A stretch of 64,000 bases of DNA, taken from positions 1,550,001 through 1,614,000 of the forward strand of contig NZ_MTZV01000006.1 in assembly GCF_002362315.1 (NCBI RefSeq). The letters are read 5' to 3'. A program made the translations under genes and the position numbers. Shown here one piece after another: positions 34,703 to 43,271 of the stretch (position 1 is its first letter; every line of letters begins with the position of its first letter). The notes beneath the pieces were generated by a model. That model saw only the letters and a list, made by a program, of their open reading frames with translations. It had not been told where the DNA came from and searched no databases. This stretch comes from Paraburkholderia acidicola (lineage in GTDB: Bacteria; Pseudomonadota; Gammaproteobacteria; Burkholderiales; Burkholderiaceae).

Positions 34703-35533
34703 ATGACGCAACGTACAGAGAAAGCAGACGCTACTGCGCAGAAACCGCAGCGCGGCATACAGAGCGTGGAAGTCGGCGGCCGGTTGCTCGCTGCGCTGGC
34801 GCATGCCCGTGCGCCGCTCGCGCTGTCCGATCTCGCCGCGAGCGCGGCGCTCCCGCCGGGCCAGGCGCATGCATACGCGGTCAGCCTCACGCGGCTGGGG
34901 CTCATCAAGCGCGATGCCGTGTCGGGGCGCTACGAACCCGGTCCACTGGCGTTGCGGCTCGGTCTGCTGCATCTCGAACGACAACCGGCGTTTCGCGCGG
35001 CGGTGCCGCGCGTCGCGGCACTCGCTGAGGCAGTGGGCTTCAGCATCGCAATCTGCATCGCGGGGCCGCAGGGACCGACGATCGTGCGCTACGAGCACGC
35101 AGGGTTTCCGCTGCACGTGAATCTGCATGTGGGCACTGTGATGTCGCTCACGACCACATCGACGGGACGCGTGTTCTGCGCCTGGCTGCCACCACCCAAA
35201 CTACACGCGATGCTGGCAAACCAGACCGGGCTCACCGATTACCCGGTTCCCACTGCAGAACGCGACGCGTTCGACGCAACGCTCGCTGCAATCCGGCGGC
35301 GTGGCATCGAGCGCGGCATCGACGCGCCGAGCCCGGGTATCAGCAGCCTGAGCGCGCCCGTGTGCGACGCCGCGGGCGACCTGCACCTTGCGTTGACCGC
35401 GATCGGCCCCACCGGCGCGATCGACGTCACATGGAACGGCGCGCTTGCTCGCGCGTTGCTTGGCACTGCACAGGCCATCGCTGCGGATCTCGCCGCGCTA
35501 TCACGATCGCCGGCGCTGGAGGCGACGCCATGA
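34703..35533 (+). CDS. IclR-family regulator 1
   Basis: A 276-residue IclR-type regulator: winged helix-turn-helix at about residues 18-75 (QRGIQSVEVGGRLLAALAHA) and the effector-binding GAF-like domain at about 85-260. The ATG at 34703 (MTQRTEKAD) is preferred over upstream TTG/GTG codons because a GAGACAG ribosome site precedes it. Its stop overlaps the start of a second IclR gene (ATGA). Divergent from the monooxygenase operon across a 36-bp palindrome, it is the best candidate regulator of that operon. Confidence 0.9.
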   Translation: MTQRTEKADATAQKPQRGIQSVEVGGRLLAALAHARAPLALSDLAASAALPPGQAHAYAVSLTRLGLIKRDAVSGRYEPGPLALRLGLLHLERQPAFRAAVPRVAALAEAVGFSIAICIAGPQGPTIVRYEHAGFPLHVNLHVGTVMSLTTTSTGRVFCAWLPPPKLHAMLANQTGLTDYPVPTAERDAFDATLAAIRRRGIERGIDAPSPGISSLSAPVCDAAGDLHLALTAIGPTGAIDVTWNGALARALLGTAQAIAADLAALSRSPALEATP

Positions 35534-36387
35534 CGACCGAAGCGATCGACGCATCCACCGCCGATACGAAACCGCAACGCGGTATCCAGTCGCTCGACAG
35601 CACCGGTGAGCTGCTCGCCGCTTTAGTAGCGGCCGGCGTCCCGCTCACATTGAGGGATCTCGCCGCGGCCGCCGGGATGCCGCCGGCGAAGGCCTTTCCA
35701 CATCTGGTGAGCTTGCAGAAGATCGGCTTGCTGAGTCGAGACGCCGACGGCTGCTTCGCGGCCGGTCCGCTTGCGCTCGAACTCGGATTGATCGGCCTGC
35801 AGCGTCTGTCGCCGACCCGCGAAGCCGAAGCCGAAGTCGTCGAACTCGCGGCATCGACGGACATGAGCGTCGCCATGGCCGTGCTCGGGCCGCTGGGGCC
35901 AACCGTCGTGCGGCTCGAAGAATCGCCGCGGCCGTTGCACGTGAGCCTGCGCGTCGGCACCGTGATGTCGCTCGTCAACACGGCGATCGGTCGTGTGTTC
36001 GGCGCTTATATCGCCGACGACGTGCGGCGCGATCTGCTCGGACAAGATGGCTTGCGGCTGGCCGGCGCCGAGCCTGCCGAGATCTTCGCGCAACCGGCCG
36101 CGCGCAGCGTGGCCGCGGCACGCCTGCAGCCCGGCTATCTGCAACGGCTTGCGCAAATCCGCGCTAGCGGCATCGACACCGCGCTGAACAAACCGATTCC
36201 CGGCATCAATACGCTGGCTGCGCCGGTGTTCGATCACACCGGCAGCATCTGCGTAGTGATCGCCGTGATGGGGCCGGCGGGTAGCTTCGATAGCGATACG
36301 GCGGGGCACCCTGCGTTGACGCTGCTTGCCGCGACGCAACGTTTGTCGCACCGGTTTGGTTATATGGCGGCGCCGGCCGGTAGCTAG
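35530..36387 (+). CDS. IclR-family regulator 2 (tandem paralogue)
   Basis: A 285-residue IclR protein sharing the architecture of its upstream neighbour and many blocks of sequence (KPQRGIQSLDSTGELLAALV; LHVSLRVGTVMSLVNTAIGR against LHVNLHVGTVMSLTTTSTGR). The ATG overlaps the preceding TGA, so translation is coupled, which would favour a fixed ratio and possibly a heteromer. It is followed 47 bp later by a Tat-exported MBL hydrolase. The pair looks like an old tandem duplication whose copies have diverged in the effector domain. Confidence 0.9.
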   Translation: MTTEAIDASTADTKPQRGIQSLDSTGELLAALVAAGVPLTLRDLAAAAGMPPAKAFPHLVSLQKIGLLSRDADGCFAAGPLALELGLIGLQRLSPTREAEAEVVELAASTDMSVAMAVLGPLGPTVVRLEESPRPLHVSLRVGTVMSLVNTAIGRVFGAYIADDVRRDLLGQDGLRLAGAEPAEIFAQPAARSVAAARLQPGYLQRLAQIRASGIDTALNKPIPGINTLAAPVFDHTGSICVVIAVMGPAGSFDSDTAGHPALTLLAATQRLSHRFGYMAAPAGS

Positions 36388-36433
36388 CGGGGCCGAACAA
36401 GATAAGACTCTCAACTTCAACGCAGAGACCCAC

Positions 36434-37417
36434 ATGAGCGATCAACCCTTCGGACGCAACCGCCGCGACTTCATGCGCCTCGCCGTCACCGCCGGTGCCA
36501 CGGCATCGTTGCCGTGGATGCAGCAAGCCGACGCGCAAACGCCCGCCGCACCGACAACCGTGTTGTCGTCGAAAGGCACGCAACTGGTCCTGCTCGGTAC
36601 GAAGGGCGGTCCGACACCGTCCGACCTGCGCGCAGCACCGGCAAACGTGCTTGTGGTCGATGGTCAGCCGTATGTGGTCGACTGCGGCAACGGCGTCGCA
36701 TTGCAGCTGACCAAGGCCGGTATCAAGCTGCCAAAGCTGCGCGACATTTTCATCACGCATCATCACTCGGATCACAACGCCGATCTCGGCAACCTTGTGT
36801 TTCTCGCGTGGGCCACGGGGCTGCATACGCCAGTTCATCTGTACGGACCGCCGCGCATCACGAAGATGATCGACGACTTCGTCGACATGAACGCGATCGA
36901 TCTCGACGTGCGCATGCGCGAGGAAGGTCGTCCGCCGTTGCGGCCGCTGATCAACATTCACGAGTTCGACGGGCCGCGCCTCGTGATGGAAGACGAGCGC
37001 GTACGCGTAACGTCGACGCTCGTCGATCACTACACGATCAAGCCCGCGTTCGCGTACCGCTTCGAAACGCGCGATCGCACGGTCGTGTTCTCCGGCGACA
37101 CAACCTACTATCCGGCGCTCGCCGAATTCGCAAAAGGTGCGGACGTGCTCGTCCACGAAGTGATGTATCTGCCCGCGCTAGCCAGGCTGATGAAGAGCGT
37201 CGACAACGCACCGACGCTGCTCGACCATCTCGTGAAGAGCCACACGTCGACCGAACAGGTCGGCAAGATCGCGGCTGCGGCAGGCGTGAAGACGCTGGTG
37301 CTGAGCCATTTCGTGCCGGGTGGCGACCCCGCGATCACCGACGACATGTGGGCCACCGACGCGCGCCGTCACTTCGATGGCGAAGTGATCGTCGGACGCG
37401 ATCTGCAGATCATCTAG
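36434..37417 (+). CDS. Tat-exported MBL-fold hydrolase
   Basis: A 327-residue metallo-beta-lactamase-fold enzyme of the RNase Z/arylsulfatase-like branch. The N-terminus MSDQPFGRNRRDFMRLAVTA is a twin-arginine signal (RRDFM), with likely cleavage near ADA/QT at about residue 37, so it is probably folded with metal in the cytoplasm and exported. The intact metal site THHHSDHNAD is near residue 111, with further ligands in VDHYTIKPA, FSGDTTYY and LSHFVPGG. The operon position after two IclR genes and before a CobW-type GTPase suggests a periplasmic hydrolysis step in the same pathway. Confidence 0.88.
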   Translation: MSDQPFGRNRRDFMRLAVTAGATASLPWMQQADAQTPAAPTTVLSSKGTQLVLLGTKGGPTPSDLRAAPANVLVVDGQPYVVDCGNGVALQLTKAGIKLPKLRDIFITHHHSDHNADLGNLVFLAWATGLHTPVHLYGPPRITKMIDDFVDMNAIDLDVRMREEGRPPLRPLINIHEFDGPRLVMEDERVRVTSTLVDHYTIKPAFAYRFETRDRTVVFSGDTTYYPALAEFAKGADVLVHEVMYLPALARLMKSVDNAPTLLDHLVKSHTSTEQVGKIAAAAGVKTLVLSHFVPGGDPAITDDMWATDARRHFDGEVIVGRDLQII

Positions 37418-37429
37418 GCACGAGGTCAC

Positions 37430-38491
37430 GTGACTCAGACGATGCAAGCAACGCACGCCGCAGCCGTTCCGGTCACGCTGCTCACCGGCTTTCTCGGTTC
37501 CGGTAAAACGACACTGCTCAACCGGTTGTTGCCGCAACCCGTGCTCGGCCGGTGCGCGGTGGTCATCAACGAGCTGGGTGCGATCGGTCTCGATCATCTG
37601 CTCGTCGGCGCGACGCGCGACGATACCATTGCGCTACTCGAAAACGGTTGTCTGTGTTGCGGCGTGCGTGACGGTCTTGCCTCGACGGTTGCGGATCTGC
37701 TTGAGAAGCGCGCACGCGGCGACATTCCCGCCTTCGAACGCCTGCTGATCGAGACCACCGGCCTCGCGCGGCCGGGGCCCGTCATCTCACTGCTGCTCGG
37801 CGACGAGGCGCTGAGCGAACGCGTGCGGCTCGATGGCATCGTCGCAACCGTCGATGCAAAGCACGGCGCGGCGCAACTTGCGAAGCACGAAGAATCGCGT
37901 CAGCAGGTTGCCGTCGCCGACCGCCTGCTGCTCACCAAAGCCGATCTCGCCGACACGGCGGCACTCGCTGCGCTCGAGATCGCGCTCGCCGCGCTGAACC
38001 CCGGCGCGCCACGTATCGCGGTGCGCAACGGCGAGATCGATGCGACGCAACTGCTCGACATCCTGACGCCGCGCGCGCTGCGACCGTGGTTGCGCACCGA
38101 AGCCGCGCCACGCAAGCTGATGCGCGGCGCGGCAGCGCCTCATGCAATCCACGCGGCCCATCCGGACATCGCAAGCTTCTGCCTGAGCTACACGCAGCCG
38201 CTACCGATGCACGCACTCGAAAACGCGCTGACCGTGCTGCTCGGCTATCACGGCGAGCGCATTTTGCGCATGAAGGGCATCGGCAATTTCATCGGCGAAA
38301 CGCGGCCTGTCGTGTTGCATGGCGTGCAGCAGTGGCTACACGAACCACTACAACTCGACCACTGGCCCGACGACGATCGCACGACGCGACTCGTCTTCAT
38401 CGTGCAGGACCTCGACGCATCGATCGTCGAGGCGACCATCGCACACTTTCTGCGCGAAGCCGGCGTGGAGTGCGTGGCGACCGTCGATTGA
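37430..38491 (+). CDS. CobW/COG0523-family GTP-binding metallochaperone-like protein
   Basis: A 353-residue G3E GTPase. Walker A GFLGSGKTT is at residues 20-28, the conserved metal-binding CxCC (ENGCLCCGV) near 71-79, and the C-terminal CobW domain at about 250-350. The start is taken as GTG 37430 because GAGG lies four bases upstream; the ATG at 37442 is too far from it. COG0523 proteins insert or deliver metals such as zinc or cobalt. Being 12 bp after a metal-dependent hydrolase gene suggests it may help load that enzyme, an inference from position only. Confidence 0.88.
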   Translation: MTQTMQATHAAAVPVTLLTGFLGSGKTTLLNRLLPQPVLGRCAVVINELGAIGLDHLLVGATRDDTIALLENGCLCCGVRDGLASTVADLLEKRARGDIPAFERLLIETTGLARPGPVISLLLGDEALSERVRLDGIVATVDAKHGAAQLAKHEESRQQVAVADRLLLTKADLADTAALAALEIALAALNPGAPRIAVRNGEIDATQLLDILTPRALRPWLRTEAAPRKLMRGAAAPHAIHAAHPDIASFCLSYTQPLPMHALENALTVLLGYHGERILRMKGIGNFIGETRPVVLHGVQQWLHEPLQLDHWPDDDRTTRLVFIVQDLDASIVEATIAHFLREAGVECVATVD

Positions 38492-38884
38492 ATGCCTGTC
38501 GTAGGCATGTCGTAGGCGTTTCGCAGCCGCGCAGCCCGGTATCAATCCCCATTGCCGGCAAATCGAGCTTTATCACCCATGACAAAAGCGTGTAAGTTTG
38601 CGGTTACGCCGTATTACACGCGGTCGCGCCGACCCGGCGGCGTCTGACGCGAAATTCGCGTTTTCCGCCGTCAACCTTTGGTAAGGGGTGCCGTTATATA
38701 TTATCGACCCGGTTGTGGAGTCCCGTTCCCGTACACCCGGCGCCACGTGTCGCGGATTCAGCGCGCCAGCGCGCAAATGCAGGAATCCGGACAAGTTGCG
38801 AATGATTCGCGATCCACAACCGCTCGCTTCAACCGGCCGTGCGTCACCTCGTCTTTAACCGGACCGGTCAAACAAAAGAATTCT
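38492..38884. other. Intergenic region with weak terminator
   Basis: No gene is supported. A palindrome ACGCG-AAATT-CGCGT followed by TTTT (38647-38664), inside an outer GGCGG/CCGCC pair, could end the cobW transcript. The stretch around 38690-38705 (TTATATATTATC) is the most AT-rich and a likely promoter for the following operon. Confidence 0.4.
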
Positions 38885-39673
38885 ATGCATGTTCAAAACG
38901 CCCGACGCTGGGCCCCGCGGGGAACCCGCCCATGGATCGCCGTGGCGGCCGCGGTCGTCATTGCCGCCGTCGTGCGGCTACTGCTCCACCCGCTGATCGG
39001 TCCGGTCATGCCCAGCGCCACGTTCGGTGTCGCCGCCGCGCTGATCGAATACTACTTTGGGCTCGCGCCCGCGGCGACCGTGATGGTGCTCGGCCTCGGC
39101 ATCGCCGATTACCTGTTCGTGCCGCCGTACGCGCAAATCGACGTGTTCGACCGCCGGGACCTGATCCTCGTGATCTCGTACCCGCTCATCACACTGATCA
39201 TCATCACGCTGATCGAACGCCTGAGACGGGCGCAATTCCGCGCGGAGCTGATCGCATCGGTCGCGCAATCGCGCTACGAAATGCTGCTGCGGCACGACAA
39301 CGAGCGCGCTATCGCGCGTCGCGCCGTCGATGAAACCCATCGTCTGCTCCGTCATCTCGCGCAGCACAACAAGGCGTTCATCCTGATCCAGGCGCTCGAG
39401 CGCAACGGGGCGGTGGCGATCAACGGTGCCAGCCCACCGGCTATGGCAGGAACGTCCGGCTTGCGGCTTGCACTGCCCAGTGAAATCGCGCCGGGGCCGC
39501 GCTATGCCGACGTGCATCCCGAAGACATCCAGCGCTTCTGGAACGGTTTGTGGCCCGGTAGCCATCGGGTTCGTATCGCCTCGACCAACGGCCCGTCGAA
39601 ACTCGTGGATTGCATCTGCGAACGCTTCACGACGCACGCGGGGGATTTCCTCGTGCTGCGCATCGGAGACTGA
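38885..39673 (+). CDS. DUF4118 membrane protein (KdpD-like sensor module without kinase)
   Basis: A 262-residue protein from the ATG at 38885 (MHVQNARRWAPRG). Residues about 18-120 contain the four-helix DUF4118 membrane domain found in KdpD-type sensor kinases (FGVAAALIEYYFGLAPAATV, then YLFVPPYAQI). Residues about 125-262 form a soluble region with a short coiled coil, but there is no histidine-kinase core. It is either a stand-alone membrane sensor or a truncated derivative. It overlaps the next gene by CTGA, indicating an operon with a hydrolase and a MipA protein. Function unknown. Confidence 0.82.
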   Translation: MHVQNARRWAPRGTRPWIAVAAAVVIAAVVRLLLHPLIGPVMPSATFGVAAALIEYYFGLAPAATVMVLGLGIADYLFVPPYAQIDVFDRRDLILVISYPLITLIIITLIERLRRAQFRAELIASVAQSRYEMLLRHDNERAIARRAVDETHRLLRHLAQHNKAFILIQALERNGAVAINGASPPAMAGTSGLRLALPSEIAPGPRYADVHPEDIQRFWNGLWPGSHRVRIASTNGPSKLVDCICERFTTHAGDFLVLRIGD

Positions 39674-40560
39674 TCATCGACCGGCCTTCTACTATTTTCA
39701 ACGCGGGCGACCAGCACGCCGTGCTCCTGCTGCACGGCCTGTCGAGCTCGCCGCTCGAACTGCGCTTTCTCGCGCGATTTCTGCATACCGAAGGATTCAC
39801 GACCTGTGCGCCGGTGCTCGACGGCTATAGCGCGGGCATGCCGGAACAGCAGATGGAGCGCTGGCTCGACGCCGCGATCGCCGAATACGACGCGCTCGCG
39901 AGCCGCTATGCGCGCGTATCGATCTGCGGGCTATCGATCGGCTCGACGCTCGCGCTGGCGCTTGCCCGCCGTCGACCGACCGCACAGGCACTCGTGCTGC
40001 TGTCGATCACGCTCGCCTACGACGGCTGGTCGATGCCGTGGTATCGCTTTCTGCTCGACTGGGCGTACTTCACGCCGTTGCGCAAACACTGGCGCTATCG
40101 CGAAGCGGCGCCGTTCGGGTTGCGCAACGAAGCGCTGCGCGCAAAGATCGCGCGGGCGATGCAGCGCAGCGACTTCAGCGAAGTAGGACCGTCGACGATC
40201 TCGCTGCCCGCATTGCACGAAGCGAGCCGGCTGGTGCGTTGGGTGCGCTCGCAACTAAGCGAGATCCGCAACGACTGCCTGATCATTCACGCCATCGACG
40301 ACGAAACATCGAGCCCGCGCAACGCGCTCCTCGTGGCCGCCGAAATCGATACGAGCTTTCTGCGCACGATCTGGCTCGACGACTCCTATCACATGATCAC
40401 CTCCGACAACGAACGCGAAGTCGTTGCGCGCGAAACCGCTGCGTTTCTACGCGAGAGCGAAATGGCGAGCACCGGCGACCACACGAAGACGCCCGTCGTC
40501 TCGAAGGCGCTGGCGCGACGGCTGCGGCAGTTGTCGGCGCTTAGCAAGGAACACGCATGA
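39670..40560 (+). CDS. Alpha/beta hydrolase with probable non-ATG start
   Basis: A 296-residue serine hydrolase. LLLHGLSSSP forms the oxyanion region, the nucleophile Ser is in CGLSIGST (near residue 83), Asp is in IHAIDDETSS and His in DDSYHMIT. The conserved N-terminus (IIDRPSTIFNAGDQHAVLLL) begins right after a CTG at 39670, whose TG is shared with the TGA of the previous gene (CTGA). No ATG or GTG lies nearby. The other option is a TTG at 39610, adding 20 unlikely residues inside the DUF4118 gene. It ends in an ATGA overlap with the MipA gene. It resembles carboxylesterases/acylglycerol lipases; substrate unknown. Confidence 0.82.
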   Translation: MIIDRPSTIFNAGDQHAVLLLHGLSSSPLELRFLARFLHTEGFTTCAPVLDGYSAGMPEQQMERWLDAAIAEYDALASRYARVSICGLSIGSTLALALARRRPTAQALVLLSITLAYDGWSMPWYRFLLDWAYFTPLRKHWRYREAAPFGLRNEALRAKIARAMQRSDFSEVGPSTISLPALHEASRLVRWVRSQLSEIRNDCLIIHAIDDETSSPRNALLVAAEIDTSFLRTIWLDDSYHMITSDNEREVVARETAAFLRESEMASTGDHTKTPVVSKALARRLRQLSALSKEHA

Positions 40561-41387
40561 TGGTTGTACGCGCTACCTTTTTCTCTTTGCTGCTTGCCGG
40601 GCTCACGGGGGTCTCCTGTGGCGCGTATGCGGACGAACCGGCAGGTGCTGTAGCGCCTGCGGGCGTTGCGTCCGATACGGCTGCAAGTGCCACCCCGCCG
40701 AGCAAATGGAAGATCGCATTCGGCCCGGGTGTAATCGTCTCGCCCGCGTATCCAGGCTCGAGCAAACTGAAGGTCTATCCGTTCCCCGCACTCGATATCT
40801 CCTACGACGACCGATTCTTCTCGCAAGGTCCGGATGTGCTCGGTGTGAACGTGCTGCGCGACCCGAATTACCACATAGGCGCGGCGCTGACCCTCGACTT
40901 CCAGTCGCGCAGCGAATCCGACGATCCGCGTCTGCGCGGCCTCGGCGGCGTGCACTGGACCCCGAAACTAAAACTGTTCGGCGATTACACGTGGTGGGCA
41001 TTTACCGGTTCCGTCGCGATGTATCAGGATATCGGCGGCAACCGGCAGGGCAAGACGATCGTGAGCGATCTATACGCATCGCTGCCACTCGACAGCTGGC
41101 TTTTCTCAGTCGGTCCCGGCTTCACATGGGCCGATGCGGAGTACACGCGCACCTTCTTCGGTGTGTCGTCGCAGCAAAGCGCGGCTTCGAAACTGCCGAC
41201 TTTCGATACCGGCTCCGGCATCCGCGACATCCACATGAACTTCTACGTGAGCCACGATTTCTCGAAGCACTGGACGAGTTCGATCACGGTGGTGGCGGGC
41301 CGCCTGCAGCACTACGCCGCCGACAGCCCGATTACTTCGCGGCGCTTTGAGCTTAATTCGCTTGCGTCTGTGAACTACCGTTATTGA
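40557..41387 (+). CDS. MipA/OmpV-family outer membrane protein
   Basis: A 276-residue protein with a Sec signal peptide (MMVVRATFFSLLLAGLTGVS, cleavage near AYA/DE at about 26) and the beta-barrel pattern of MipA/OmpV proteins: KIAFGPGVIVSPAYPGSSKL near the start and NSLASVNYRY at the end. MipA in E. coli scaffolds murein-remodelling enzymes; many homologues are simple porin-like proteins. The ATG overlaps the hydrolase stop, making this the last gene of a coupled trio with DUF4118 and the hydrolase. Confidence 0.88.
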   Translation: MMVVRATFFSLLLAGLTGVSCGAYADEPAGAVAPAGVASDTAASATPPSKWKIAFGPGVIVSPAYPGSSKLKVYPFPALDISYDDRFFSQGPDVLGVNVLRDPNYHIGAALTLDFQSRSESDDPRLRGLGGVHWTPKLKLFGDYTWWAFTGSVAMYQDIGGNRQGKTIVSDLYASLPLDSWLFSVGPGFTWADAEYTRTFFGVSSQQSAASKLPTFDTGSGIRDIHMNFYVSHDFSKHWTSSITVVAGRLQHYAADSPITSRRFELNSLASVNYRY

Positions 41388-41418
41388 CACGAGCATCCAG
41401 CGTCACGCAATCGCGCCG

Positions 41419-42252
41419 TCACGCCGATGGAAAACGGGCGCGCATGAAATCGACATAGGCCTGGTCGTCGAGCGTGCGGCGCGCCCGGACATAGCCGCGT
41501 GCGTCGTCGCCGACCAGATAACGCAAGCGGTCGCTGCCGTCGGTTGCTGCGCCGTAAATCACCGAGGCGACTTCTTCCGCGGTGATCGTACTCGCCGCCG
41601 CCAGGCTCGCGAATGCGGTAGCGGTACGTGCCACAAACGCATCGTAGTCCTTCAATGCGTCGCCGTTCGCGTCGCCCACTGCCGCGCTTTCCGCCGACCG
41701 TTCGTTAAAACGCGTGCTCGTCACACCACCATGCGGATCGACGAGCTTCACGCCGATGCCCTGCGATGCGAGTTCGTACGACAGCGCTTCCGTGAATCCC
41801 TCAAGTGCGAACTTGCTTGCGCAGTAGAGCGAGATCATCGGTAGCGTGAAGATGCCTGCGCCCGAACCGACATTCACGATCAAGCCGCTCTTGCGTTCGC
41901 GGAAGTGCGGCAGCACCGCTCGCGTGACATCCATCACGCCAAATACGTTGACGTCGAACTGCGTCTGGATCTGTTCGCGCGACAGCGCCTCGAACAGCCC
42001 GTACTGACCGTAGCCGGCGTTGTTCAGCAGCACGTCGATAGCCCCGAAGCGCTCGATTCCCGCCTCCACCGCGTGACGGATACTGTCCGCGTCCTGCACA
42101 TCCAGCTTCTCGACCAGCACATTGCTGGACGCCAGCGAGGTGTCCGGACGACGCATCGTTGCCACGACGTTCCAGCCCCGGCTCGCAAACAGCGCCAGGC
42201 TGGCACGGCCGATCCCCGACGACGCGCCGGTAATCAGGATGGTCTTGCTCAT
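41419..42252 (-). CDS. SDR-family oxidoreductase
   Basis: A 277-residue classical short-chain dehydrogenase. NAD(P) motif TGASSGIG is at residues 7-14, NNAGYG near 83, catalytic Ser in NVGSGAG and the YCASK Tyr/Lys pair near 145-149. It is divergent from a LysR gene with about 100 bp between starts, which implies control by that regulator. The cofactor is probably NADP (MRR after the second strand). Substrate not predictable. Confidence 0.9.
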   Translation of the reverse strand: MSKTILITGASSGIGRASLALFASRGWNVVATMRRPDTSLASSNVLVEKLDVQDADSIRHAVEAGIERFGAIDVLLNNAGYGQYGLFEALSREQIQTQFDVNVFGVMDVTRAVLPHFRERKSGLIVNVGSGAGIFTLPMISLYCASKFALEGFTEALSYELASQGIGVKLVDPHGGVTSTRFNERSAESAAVGDANGDALKDYDAFVARTATAFASLAAASTITAEEVASVIYGAATDGSDRLRYLVGDDARGYVRARRTLDDQAYVDFMRARFPSA

Positions 42253-42297
42253 GATTCGCTTCCTTCAATCGTTGATGAACTGCGAGCAAGGTAGCAA

Positions 42298-42312
42298 CGC
42301 ATCATCGATGCG
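42298..42312. promoter_or_regulatory. Candidate operator between SDR and LysR genes
   Basis: Perfect palindrome CGCATC-ATC-GATGCG, 45 bp before the LysR ATG and 46 bp before the SDR ATG, near the middle of the divergent region. Its central position suggests a regulator site shared by both genes. Inferred from symmetry. Confidence 0.45.
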
Positions 42313-42356
42313 ACAATACACACCGGGCCGCATGGGTTGATGCAGGAAACAGCACA

Positions 42357-43271
42357 ATGAACCGCACAGCGTTATCCGAACTGAGCGCAGTCGCCGCGGT
42401 GGCCGCCCATCGCAGCTTTCGCAGCGCCGCGAAGGAACTGGGCATGTCGCCGTCGGCGCTGAGCCATGCAGTTGCCGCGCTTGAGCAACGTATGGGCGTG
42501 CGCCTCTTTCACCGCACCACACGTAGCGTGTCGCTGACCGAAGCCGGCGAGCAGTTTCTCGCGCGCGTCAGTCCCGCGTTGCGCGAGATCCCCGCGGCGA
42601 TGGACGAAGCGAACACGCATCGCGCAACACCGACGGGCACGCTGCGCATCAATGCATCGGAAGGCGCCGCCACGCGGCTGATGAATCCGGTCGGCTACGA
42701 ATTCCTGTGCCGCTGTCCCGACATGAAGCTCGACATCGTGACGGATGCGCGGATGGTCGACATCGTCGCCGAAGGTTTCGACGCAGGAGTCCGTCAGATC
42801 GGCCAGGTCCCTCAGGACATGATCGCGGTGCCATGCAGTCAGGCGGTGCGATTCGTGGTGGTCGGCGCGCCCGCGTACTTCGCGAAACACAAAAAGCCGC
42901 GCGTGCCCGACGATCTGCGGGCACACGTATGCATTCGCGCGCGATTGCCGGGCGGCGCGCCGTACAAATGGGAATTCTGCCGCCGCGGCGAACGCGTGCA
43001 GATCGAGGTAAACGGCGCACTGACGCTCGACAGTCCGAATCTGATGCTCGACGCCGCGCTGCACGGCGTCGGCCTTGCGTGGATGAGCGAATGGGCCGTG
43101 GCCGCGGAAATCGCGGCCGGGCGGCTGGTTCAGGTGCTCGATGCGTGGTCGGAAGAGGCGCCCGGGTTGTGCCTGTACTACCCGGGGCATCGGCATGTGC
43201 CCGCTGGGCTGCGGGCATTTATCGAGGTGGTGCGGGAGTTCAGCGCGGAGGATTTGCAGCGCTTGCGCTGA
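42357..43271 (+). CDS. LysR-family transcriptional regulator
   Basis: A 304-residue LysR regulator: helix-turn-helix at about residues 5-63 (HRSFRSAAKELGMSPSALSH) and effector domain at about 90-295. The predicted target is the divergent SDR gene. Its 3' end overlaps the convergent methyltransferase gene by 32 bp, so both stop codons lie inside the other gene. Confidence 0.9.
   Translation: MNRTALSELSAVAAVAAHRSFRSAAKELGMSPSALSHAVAALEQRMGVRLFHRTTRSVSLTEAGEQFLARVSPALREIPAAMDEANTHRATPTGTLRINASEGAATRLMNPVGYEFLCRCPDMKLDIVTDARMVDIVAEGFDAGVRQIGQVPQDMIAVPCSQAVRFVVVGAPAYFAKHKKPRVPDDLRAHVCIRARLPGGAPYKWEFCRRGERVQIEVNGALTLDSPNLMLDAALHGVGLAWMSEWAVAAEIAAGRLVQVLDAWSEEAPGLCLYYPGHRHVPAGLRAFIEVVREFSAEDLQRLR

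Noticed and set aside
39610..39669. TTG start for the alpha/beta hydrolase
   Set aside because: It would add 20 residues that lie in the DUF4118 coding region and do not resemble the family. The CTG overlapping the previous stop fits the conserved N-terminus better, though this is not proved.
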